NCBI GenBank assembly: GCA_028293685.1
Contig: JAQGOI010000171.1
Coordinates: 1-6,409, forward strand
Direction of reading: 5' to 3'
Source of the DNA: Lysobacteraceae bacterium
GTDB taxonomy: Bacteria > Pseudomonadota > Gammaproteobacteria > Xanthomonadales > Xanthomonadaceae
DNA: 6,409 bases
Shown here: in pieces, positions 1 to 5,771 of the stretch
Layout of the letters: each line of letters starts with the position of its first letter
Numbering within the stretch: position 1 is the stretch's first letter
Notes under the pieces: generated by a model
What the model saw: the letters and a program-made list of their open reading frames with translations, nothing else
The model's database searches: none
Told to the model about the DNA's origin: nothing
Position numbers and translations under genes: made by a program

Positions 1-71
1 GTGGCGGGCGATGTCGCAGCGAAAGGCGCCGTGTTCACCGGCCATCCATCGCAATCCCCATCTTGGGAAAA
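1..71. other. Left flank, downstream of the protease gene; nothing identifiable
   Basis: These bases follow the protease stop on the minus strand. I see no stem-loop with a T tract that would be a terminator. A plus-strand frame open from the window edge to a stop at 136-138 could be the tail of a gene entering from the left, but about half of it overlaps the protease 3' end in antisense and it resembles nothing known. Confidence 0.4.
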
Positions 72-1610
72 TCAGTTGACGCGAACGGCCGACCATGCGG
101 TCGCAACCATCTTTGCTTCCGCGGACGTGGCGCCATAGAGATCCCTGGCGGCGCTGATCGTTGCTGCTCGTGCGCCGGCGTACCCGGTGCTGGACGTGAA
201 GTACACAGTCAATGCCCGGTACCAGATCTTCTGCGCCTTGTCGCGTCCAACCCCGGCGAACGTCGACCCGTTGCAGGTGATCGGTTTGTGGTTCACCCCA
301 CTGAAGGTCTTGGCACTGGTGCCTTCAGCCAGCAGGTAGAAGAACAGATTGGCGACGCCCGAGGAGTAGTGGACGTCCAGCTTGCCGATGTTGCTGTCAT
401 AGCAGTTTGGCGAAGCGTGATCGGCCGACGGATTGAACATGTAACGCAGCGCCCGCTGACTGGCACTGCCGGCGATGTTGCCGACGAAGACCTGCTCGCC
501 GATCAGATAGTCCGGCGTGTCCTTCGGGTTGTTGGCATAGAACTCGACCATCGTTCCCATGATGTCGGAATTGGCCTCGTTCAATCCGCCCGATTCACCG
601 GAGTAGATGAGGTTTGCGGTGCGTGCGCTGACGCCGTGGCTCATTTCGTGGCCGGTAATATCGAGCGATAGGATCGGCATGAGATGCGTGCCGTCACCAT
701 CGCCATAGGTCATGCAGAAGCAGCTGTCGGACCAATAGGCATTGTTGTAGCCGAAGCCGTAATGCACCCGGTTGTAAGCGCCCTTTCCGTCATTGTTGAT
801 GCCGGTGCGATGGTGGATGTTCTTGTAGTAGTCCCAGGTCATCGCGGCGCCGTACTGCGCATCGGCCGCGCCCGTTGCCGGATCGGAAACGGTACCGTTG
901 CCCCAGACGTTGTCGGCGTCCTTGTAGACCCGGCCTGACGTGCGGCTGTTGGAACCATCGATGGTTCGGGAATTGCCGCGGGAGGGATCGCGCATTTCGA
1001 AACCGCCGAAGACGGAGTCGGTAACCAGCGCGACATCACCGGAGTAGAGCGAATGCGCCGTTCCATTGGCGGCTGCGGTTTCGCGATTGCTCCAGCGATC
1101 CAGCATCCGGCCGTGGTGGGCGTCGATGAGGTAGGTCATGTCCGCCCGCTCGTTGTGCAGGCGTACCTGCCAGGCGAGCGAGGGCGCACTTGTGCGGGCG
1201 TCGATCACCAATGCGCTTTCCGGCGTGCCCGAAAAATCGGGGCCGAACTCGGCGCCGGCAGCAACGATCGCCGCGCGCGAGTTGAAGGTTGGTCGAACGG
1301 AAAGGACCAGCGGCTCGGATTGGGTCAGGGAAACACCCTGGTACCGGCCGTGGCGCGAGTGCATCACCAGATCGCCGCCGATCACTTTCAGTCCGGCATA
1401 GATGCGATCGAAGCGAACGTGCTGCGATCCGTCCTTGTCGACGATCACGTCGCGCGCCACGAATCGATCCGGGGCCGAAGCCCTGGCCGCCTGTGCGTGG
1501 CTCCGGAGCAGCCCAAGCGCTCGCCCCGTGGGTGCAGGATCGGCTGCGAGCGCGTTGCCCACCGCCATGGCGAGGAGAGCGGCTGCATAACGCGTGGCAT
1601 TCGGGTGCAT
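72..1610 (-). CDS. Secreted thermolysin-like (M4 family) zinc metalloprotease, preproenzyme
   Basis: This 512-residue protein is a secreted neutral endopeptidase. Residues 1-22 are a Sec signal peptide, with likely cleavage after the Ala-Leu-Ala at 20-22. Residues about 45-175 resemble the FTP/PepSY propeptide that acts as chaperone and inhibitor. The mature enzyme probably starts near residue 180. The M4 active site is complete: zinc ligands His321 and His325 in HEMSH, catalytic Glu322, third ligand Glu345 in GGLNEANSD, and Tyr336, Asp349, Arg389 and His414 at the positions of thermolysin Tyr157, Asp170, Arg203 and His231. Asp317 matches a calcium ligand. The protein stops just after the catalytic domain, with no C-terminal PPC or P domain. 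Four cysteines (297, 299, 403, 446) could form disulfides. The frame is open upstream to 1814, but the ATG at 1610 is chosen because the signal peptide begins there; the ribosome site is weak (AGAG). The natural substrate is unknown. Confidence 0.94.
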   Translation of the reverse strand: MHPNATRYAAALLAMAVGNALAADPAPTGRALGLLRSHAQAARASAPDRFVARDVIVDKDGSQHVRFDRIYAGLKVIGGDLVMHSRHGRYQGVSLTQSEPLVLSVRPTFNSRAAIVAAGAEFGPDFSGTPESALVIDARTSAPSLAWQVRLHNERADMTYLIDAHHGRMLDRWSNRETAAANGTAHSLYSGDVALVTDSVFGGFEMRDPSRGNSRTIDGSNSRTSGRVYKDADNVWGNGTVSDPATGAADAQYGAAMTWDYYKNIHHRTGINNDGKGAYNRVHYGFGYNNAYWSDSCFCMTYGDGDGTHLMPILSLDITGHEMSHGVSARTANLIYSGESGGLNEANSDIMGTMVEFYANNPKDTPDYLIGEQVFVGNIAGSASQRALRYMFNPSADHASPNCYDSNIGKLDVHYSSGVANLFFYLLAEGTSAKTFSGVNHKPITCNGSTFAGVGRDKAQKIWYRALTVYFTSSTGYAGARAATISAARDLYGATSAEAKMVATAWSAVRVN

Positions 1611-1691
1611 TGGGGGTCTCTGGTTGTTGAATTCGGTGCGGAACGCAAGGCCGCTGCGACACCGGCGCCCGTCGTGTGCGGTCGCACAACC

Positions 1692-1797
1692 TGAACAGTC
1701 CGCTGCAACCGTGCCTGCTACAAGGGGGTAATGCGCCACGGTCATGGAAAAACAATGAACTGGAGAAGGATTGGTCATCCAGGCGGCGGACTGTTCA
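1692..1797. repeat. 15-bp inverted repeat (14/15 match) with arms 76 bp apart
   Basis: The left arm TGAACAGTCCGCTGC (1692-1706) is matched in inverted orientation by GCGGCGGACTGTTCA (1783-1797). The outer 12 bases pair perfectly, followed by one mismatch (a T-G wobble in RNA) and two more pairs. The arms enclose 76 bp that include the shared ACAAGGGG motif and an AT-richer segment. No convincing target-site duplication flanks the arms and there is no coding sequence inside. It could be a pair of divergent protein-binding sites, a looped transcript structure, or the ends of a very small non-autonomous element. The repeat is directly visible; its role is not known. Confidence 0.7.
1717..1735 (+). 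promoter_or_regulatory. Copy 1 of an intergenic motif, GC(T/A)ACAAGGGG..GTAAT..GCG
   Basis: The sequence here reads GCTACAAGGGGGTAATGCG. The other intergenic region has GCAACAAGGGGTGTAATTGCG at 4660-4680 on the same strand. They differ by one substitution and two single-base insertions. This copy sits in the loop of a perfect 6-bp dyad, ACCGTG (1708-1713) with CACGGT (1737-1742), and inside the 15-bp inverted repeat. Read on the minus strand it lies about 110 bp before the protease start codon. A regulatory role is inferred from this position. Confidence 0.4.
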
Positions 1798-1926
1798 CCC
1801 GCTGGTGATGGCAAGGACGCCTGGTTGCAGCATGGCAGCGGCCACTGACGGGCTCATTGTCCAGTTCGTCCAACGTGGCTGCCCGGCGACGTTACCCGGG
1901 CGGTGTTTGCGATCCGAGGGGATGGA

Positions 1927-4353
1927 TCAGATCGCCGGCTCGACGGCGACCGGGCGATCGCCGCGCAGCCCGTTGACGCGCCCCAGTGCGGCGGCCGCCG
2001 CTCGCTGGTCTCCTAGCGCTCGATAAAGCGCCAGCATCGCCCAGGCGACGCGATAGTCCGTTTCCGCCGACTTCTCCAGCCGGCCCAGCACGGCCGAAGC
2101 GCCGTCGTACTGCCTGGCATCGAGCAGGTTCAGCGCCTCCACGACACCGGTCTGGATTTGAGCATCGGGGGAGACGCCGACCTGCGTGGCTGCTCGCTGC
2201 GCATGCGCAAGCGCGGCGATGCCGTCGCCTTCGGCGCGGGCAATCAGGGCGTGCGCCAATTCCAGGGCGACGGCGTGAAAACGGGCATCCTGCTCGGCAA
2301 CCGAGCGGTCGCTGGCCAACCACGCTTTCGCCGAGCGCAGGTCCCCCGCCCGCGCCGCGGCCTGCACCGCAGCCAACATCAATCCATCGCTCGAATCCTT
2401 CGACGCTGGGCCGCTCCGGGCCAGCGCACCGGCCTGTGCAAGTTCCCCTTGCGCGAGCGCGAGTCGCAGCAACAGCTCCAGGAACGGTGGATCGGAGTCA
2501 TCGACGCCATGGGACCGGATGCGAACCAGTGAGTCGGCTGCGTCACGCAGGCGCCCCTGCGCGATCTGGATCCTGCCCGCCATCATCAGCACCTCGACCA
2601 CCACGCGGTCGTCCTCAAGCCTGGACAGGTGGGCTTGTGCGCGGTGGATCGTCGCCGCAGCCTCGGTGGGCCTGGCCAATGCAAGCAACACCCCTGCCTT
2701 TTCGCTCAGTGAATTGGCCAGATAGTCGTCGACGCGGAAGCGCTCGAAGATTGCGATCGAGCGTTCGAACTCATTCAAGGCTTGCGGATAGTCTCCGCGC
2801 AGGACTTCGGCCTTGCCGATGTTGTGTCCAATCGCACCGAGCAGGACCGCATCGCCGGAACGCTGGATCCAGACGCGCGCCTGTCCCATGTCCCTGACCC
2901 CTGCGTCGATGTCGCCGCGCTCGGCGTGGATGATGCCGAGTCCTTCGTAGGCAAGCCCGGTCGATCGGGAATTGACGTGATCCCGCGACAAGGTCTGCAG
3001 AAGCGTCAATGACTGGGTGTAGCGCAGCTCGGCGGCATCCAGGTTGCCCCGCGCGCGTTCGGCTCCGGCAAGTCCCTGCAGCGCACCGACCCTTGTCTCC
3101 ATGTCCACTGCGGGCGCTTCATCCAATGCCTTCTGGAACAATCCCGCTGCCTCGTCGATGTTCGTCGCGCGAAACTCCAGCTTCGCTTCACGAAGGACCA
3201 TGCGGGGATTGTTTCGGTCCGTGGGCGACACCGTCCTGAGCAGTCGGCGGGCCTCCTGCAGCCGACCCATCATGATGTCGGCATCGAGTCTTTGCAGGCG
3301 TTCGGCCAGCGGACTGGGCGGCGGCGCTTCGCCCTGCCCGCCCAGCTGCTGCAACCACACGTCCGACGCCTGGGCGGCCGCGGCCAGCGCCGTGTCTCCG
3401 CGCCCCTGCACCTGGATTTCCCGCCCATGATCGAACAGGCGCAGACGCATCAACCAACGGTCGCCATCGCGCTGCAGCTCCGGCACGGCGATCCAGTGCG
3501 CATGGCTGAGAGCGCTCAACCGGTTGCGGGCAACGGCGGGCGCGTCGCCTGCGACCGCCGTGCCCAGGCGCAATGCCAGTTCACTGGGAAGCACATTCAC
3601 TCCACTGCCACGCAGGCGCGCTGCCATGTAATCCATCGCACCCAACCGAACCCACGCATTCTCCGAATCCATCGGACTCACGGTCACCGGCATGACCAGC
3701 ACAGCGTCATCGCCCCGCATCGGGATGTCTGGTTGATGACGCGAATGGAAGTAGAACCCCGCGCCAACCGCCGCGATGAGCGCAGTCAGCAAGCACACGC
3801 CCATGCGCAGCCGGCGACGCCGCTGGCCGCTCGCCAATGCATCTGCAGGTGCATGCTCGACGTGCATCACCGGCGCCAGGTGCGCAACCGCATCCGATTC
3901 GGGGACCAAATCCGGCGTTTCCGATGAGCCATCCGACGCGTCCACGACATCGCCTTCGATGTACTTCGTCGATGCGAACGGCAGCGCATGCGCGACACGT
4001 GCGACCGCGCCGACGATCGCCTGCCCCGCCGGGATCGAAACCTCCTCGACCGGCGCGACCCAGAGGTAACCAAAGCGCGGCAAGGTGCGGATCATCACCT
4101 GCTGGTTGCCTGTGTCATCCAGCGCCTTGCGCGCCCGCAAAAGCGTTTGAGCGACGACCGTGTCGCTGGCATCGGTTCGGCCCCAGACCGCAGCGATGAG
4201 TTCGTCGCGACCGACCGCGCGATCCCGATGCTCGATCAGATAGATCAGGCACTCCAACGACCGGGGTCGCAGCGCGATCGGCACACCTTTTCGCAAAAGC
4301 TCGCGTGATGCGGGATTGAGCTCGAAGTCGCCGAACAGATACTTGGGGCGCAT
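1927..4353 (-). CDS. Membrane-tethered winged-helix transcriptional regulator with TPR periplasmic domain (CadC-like layout)
   Basis: This 808-residue protein is a predicted one-component signal transducer: cytoplasmic DNA-binding head, one membrane helix and a large periplasmic part. Residues about 7-100 form an OmpR/PhoB-type winged helix, with a recognition helix near 63-80 (SDTVVAQTLLRARKALDD) and a wing near 87-98 (MIRTLPRFGYLW). A polar linker follows. The basic run RRRRLR (178-183) then precedes a hydrophobic segment at 184-203, predicting N-terminus in. Residues about 217-310 resemble the TolB-like segment of related regulators. Residues about 350-808 are helical repeats of TPR type, clearest from 420 to 610. 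Unlike E. coli CadC, the periplasmic part has no cysteine, so disulfide sensing is unlikely. The ATG at 4353 is the only sensible start because an in-frame stop lies ten codons upstream. No Shine-Dalgarno sequence is visible. The target genes are unknown; the neighbouring protease and the divergent kyn operon are candidates by position only. Confidence 0.92.
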   Translation of the reverse strand: MRPKYLFGDFELNPASRELLRKGVPIALRPRSLECLIYLIEHRDRAVGRDELIAAVWGRTDASDTVVAQTLLRARKALDDTGNQQVMIRTLPRFGYLWVAPVEEVSIPAGQAIVGAVARVAHALPFASTKYIEGDVVDASDGSSETPDLVPESDAVAHLAPVMHVEHAPADALASGQRRRRLRMGVCLLTALIAAVGAGFYFHSRHQPDIPMRGDDAVLVMPVTVSPMDSENAWVRLGAMDYMAARLRGSGVNVLPSELALRLGTAVAGDAPAVARNRLSALSHAHWIAVPELQRDGDRWLMRLRLFDHGREIQVQGRGDTALAAAAQASDVWLQQLGGQGEAPPPSPLAERLQRLDADIMMGRLQEARRLLRTVSPTDRNNPRMVLREAKLEFRATNIDEAAGLFQKALDEAPAVDMETRVGALQGLAGAERARGNLDAAELRYTQSLTLLQTLSRDHVNSRSTGLAYEGLGIIHAERGDIDAGVRDMGQARVWIQRSGDAVLLGAIGHNIGKAEVLRGDYPQALNEFERSIAIFERFRVDDYLANSLSEKAGVLLALARPTEAAATIHRAQAHLSRLEDDRVVVEVLMMAGRIQIAQGRLRDAADSLVRIRSHGVDDSDPPFLELLLRLALAQGELAQAGALARSGPASKDSSDGLMLAAVQAAARAGDLRSAKAWLASDRSVAEQDARFHAVALELAHALIARAEGDGIAALAHAQRAATQVGVSPDAQIQTGVVEALNLLDARQYDGASAVLGRLEKSAETDYRVAWAMLALYRALGDQRAAAAALGRVNGLRGDRPVAVEPAI

Positions 4354-4355
4354 AA

Positions 4356-4387
4356 GGTCATCGTTGACCGACTGCAGAAGTCAGTCG
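4356..4387. promoter_or_regulatory. Two back-to-back inverted repeats directly upstream of the regulator start
   Basis: GGTCA-TCGT-TGACC (4356-4369) is a perfect 5-bp dyad, and CGACTG-CAGAAGT-CAGTCG (4369-4387) is a perfect 6-bp dyad. They share one base and end 2 bp before the ATG of the minus-strand regulator. In the transcript they would be two adjacent small stem-loops where a ribosome-binding site is expected. On DNA they could be an operator for autoregulation. No function is demonstrated. Confidence 0.4.
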
Positions 4388-4588
4388 AAATCTTCGCGTC
4401 CAGCATACAAGGAAGCATCCCGCGCAATCCCGTATTCCGATTGCGTTCGCTGCGGCGGGATCGGCGGCGTGCGGCCAATTGGTGCCACGGCGCAGGCCCG
4501 GGGCTTGATCGCGGGTGCCGTCCCGCTCTGCCAGGGTGAGCCCCGAACGGCACAATGTCGTGCTGACGCAAAGCCCCGCTCTGGCTCC

Positions 4589-4609
4589 AACCAGCCACCA
4601 ATGCTGGTT
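4589..4609. promoter_or_regulatory. Perfect 7-bp dyad AACCAGC-N7-GCTGGTT, possible operator
   Basis: A perfect 7-bp inverted repeat with a 7-bp spacer lies in the divergent region, about 137 bp before the ACMSD start and 236 bp before the regulator start. An additional CTGG at 4581-4584 could pair with the same CCAG, giving an alternative small stem. Smaller dyads, GTCCC/GGGAC (4613-4631) and GACCA/TGGTC (4619-4637), follow immediately. The symmetry suits a dimeric regulator, but the sequence matches no site I recognise. Confidence 0.35.
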
Positions 4610-4659
4610 ACTGTCCCGGACCAACGGGGACCTGGTCGGTTATCGTATGCACCGCACGG

Positions 4660-4680
4660 GCAACAAGGGGTGTAATTGCG
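4660..4680 (+). promoter_or_regulatory. Copy 2 of the intergenic motif, near the kyn operon
   Basis: GCAACAAGGGGTGTAATTGCG repeats the motif at 1717-1735 with one substitution and two single-base insertions. An imperfect dyad flanks it: ACCGCA (4651-4656) can pair with TGCGGGT (4677-4683) if one G bulges. It lies 65 bp before the ACMSD start on the plus strand and about 306 bp before the regulator start on the minus strand. TGTAAT inside it is a possible -10 element. Confidence 0.4.
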
Positions 4681-4721
4681 GGTGAAACTGCGCGACCTTT
4701 GAGTTTGCCTCTGAAACCCTT

Positions 4722-4740
4722 GATAGGTAAGGCTATCGGA
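4722..4740 (+). promoter_or_regulatory. Small dyad next to the ACMSD ribosome-binding site
   Basis: GATAG (4722-4726) and CTATC (4733-4737) form a perfect 5-bp dyad with a 6-base spacer. It abuts GGAAA (4738-4742), the only Shine-Dalgarno-like sequence before the ATG at 4746. A stem-loop here or a bound repressor could affect translation or transcription of the operon. The dyad is short and may be chance. Confidence 0.3.
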
Positions 4741-4745
4741 AACCC

Positions 4746-5771
4746 ATGCTCAAGATCGACACACACGCGCACTACCTGCCCCGCGACTGGCCCGATCTAG
4801 CCGCGAAGTACGGGGATGTGCGATTTCCGGTGATCCATCACGGCGACGACGGTCGTCATCGCATTTACAAGGATGGCAAGTTCTTCCGCGAGATCATGCC
4901 CAAGACCTGGGATCCGCAGGAGCGCATCGGCGATTACGCGCGGTTCGACGTGCAGGTACAGGTGATCAGCACGGTGCCGGTCATGTTCAGTTACTGGGCC
5001 AAGCCGCATCACGCGCTCGAACTGCACCAGGCCCTGAACGACCACATGGCGGAAACCTGTCGCACCTATCCGCGCAATTATGCCGGCATCGGCACGGTCC
5101 CACTGCAGTCGCCGCGACTGGCGGTCCAGGAACTGGAACGCTGCATGGATCAGCTCGGCCTGCAGGGCGTGCAGATCGGTTCGCACATTGGCGACTGGAA
5201 TCTCGACGCGCCGGAGCTTTTCCCGTTTTTCGAAGCCGCCAGCGATCTTGGCGCAGCGATCCTCGTGCATCCGTGGGACATGATGGGCACCGAGAGCATG
5301 CCCAAATACTGGCTGCCGTGGCTGGTTGGCATGCCTGCCGAACAATCGCGCGCGGCTTGTTGCCTGGTCTTTGGCGGCGTGCTCGAGCGCCTTCCGAAGT
5401 TGAAGGTGTGCCTCGCGCATGGTGGCGGCAGCTTCCCTTACACGATCGGCCGCATCGAGCACGGGTTCAACATGCGGCCCGATCTCGTGGCGACGGACAA
5501 TTTCCGCAATCCGCGCGACTACCTGTCGCGCCTGTATTTCGATTCGTGGGTCGCCGATGACCGCGCGCTGCGTTATCTGCTCGATACGTGCGGGGTTTCG
5601 CGCGTGATGCTGGGAACCGACTACCCGTTTCCGCTCGGCGAACAGGCGCCAGGCGCCGGCATTGCTGCGCTGGACCTCGCCCCTGATGAGCAGGCTCGCC
5701 TGTATCACGGCACGGCGCTTGAATGGCTCGGACTGTCGCCGTTGCGATTCGCGTTGGCAGCGCGCGCATGA
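4746..5771 (+). CDS. 2-amino-3-carboxymuconate-6-semialdehyde decarboxylase (ACMSD, EC 4.1.1.45)
   Basis: This 341-residue, zinc-dependent, cytoplasmic amidohydrolase-superfamily decarboxylase converts 2-amino-3-carboxymuconate semialdehyde (from 3-hydroxyanthranilate cleavage) to 2-aminomuconate semialdehyde. That diverts the intermediate from spontaneous closure to quinolinate. Metal ligands known in Pseudomonas fluorescens ACMSD (NbaD) are all present: His7 and His9 in DTHAHY, His175 in LVHPWD and Asp292 in LGTDYPFPLG, with catalytic His225 in LAHGGGSFPY. Arg48 and Arg236 match the two arginines that bind substrate carboxylates. Length is normal for the family (about 335 residues). The start follows a weak GGAAA. 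The stop overlaps the kynU start by ATGA, so this is the first visible gene of a kynurenine-degradation operon. Related 5-carboxyvanillate and gamma-resorcylate decarboxylases share the fold, but the kynU neighbour supports ACMSD. Confidence 0.93.
   Translation: MLKIDTHAHYLPRDWPDLAAKYGDVRFPVIHHGDDGRHRIYKDGKFFREIMPKTWDPQERIGDYARFDVQVQVISTVPVMFSYWAKPHHALELHQALNDHMAETCRTYPRNYAGIGTVPLQSPRLAVQELERCMDQLGLQGVQIGSHIGDWNLDAPELFPFFEAASDLGAAILVHPWDMMGTESMPKYWLPWLVGMPAEQSRAACCLVFGGVLERLPKLKVCLAHGGGSFPYTIGRIEHGFNMRPDLVATDNFRNPRDYLSRLYFDSWVADDRALRYLLDTCGVSRVMLGTDYPFPLGEQAPGAGIAALDLAPDEQARLYHGTALEWLGLSPLRFALAARA

Larger units (their letters stand above)
1611..1926. other. Intergenic region upstream of the protease gene, no gene seen
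   Basis: This 316-bp gap separates the stop codon of the minus-strand regulator gene from the start of the minus-strand protease gene. The protease reading frame stays open through much of it, but the translation there resembles no known protein and precedes a clear signal peptide, so I treat it as non-coding. It holds a 15-bp inverted repeat (1692-1706 and 1783-1797) and a motif shared with the other intergenic region (1717-1735). The stretch from about 1743 to 1780 is visibly AT-richer than its surroundings and may be part of the protease control region. A GC-rich stem (1881-1886 with 1896-1901) lies just after the regulator stop but has no T tract on the minus strand. I see no convincing -35/-10 pair. 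Confidence 0.7.
4354..4745. other. Divergent intergenic region between the regulator and the kyn operon
   Basis: This 392-bp region should hold the promoters of both the minus-strand regulator and the plus-strand ACMSD-kynU operon. Short open frames cross it on both strands, but their translations resemble no known protein. It contains several dyads: two abutting ones next to the regulator start (4356-4387), AACCAGC-N7-GCTGGTT (4589-4609), overlapping smaller ones at 4613-4637, and GATAG-N6-CTATC (4722-4737) just before the ACMSD start. It also has copy 2 of the shared ACAAGGGG motif (4660-4680). A weak plus-strand -10 candidate, TGTAAT (4671-4676), overlaps that motif, but no good -35 box accompanies it. 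I found no clear promoter for the regulator and no RNA gene. Confidence 0.65.

Noticed and set aside
63..671. A 202-codon plus-strand frame opposite the protease catalytic domain
   Set aside because: The opposite strand carries the intact M4 active-site motifs. This frame has no recognisable protein features and no convincing ribosome site.
1692..1797. Interpretation of the inverted repeat as a true insertion sequence
   Set aside because: The 106-bp span has no transposase, no convincing target-site duplication and no second copy in the window. I keep only the repeat itself as an observation.
1611..1814. N-terminal extension of the protease by 68 residues
   Set aside because: The frame is open, but the added residues are not family-like, and a normal signal peptide with an Ala-Leu-Ala cleavage site begins at the ATG at 1610. 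A signal peptide buried 68 residues in would not work as usual.
1878..1904. GC-rich stem-loop after the regulator stop, considered as a Rho-independent terminator
   Set aside because: GCCCGG (1881-1886) and CCGGGC (1896-1901) pair, with wobble extension to 1878 and 1904, but no T-rich tract follows on the minus strand. It may still be a weak transcript-end structure.
1986..2897. A 303-codon plus-strand frame inside the regulator gene
   Set aside because: It lies antisense to the TPR region. Its translation is dominated by Arg, Pro, Ser and Ala and has no domain, so it is a shadow frame.
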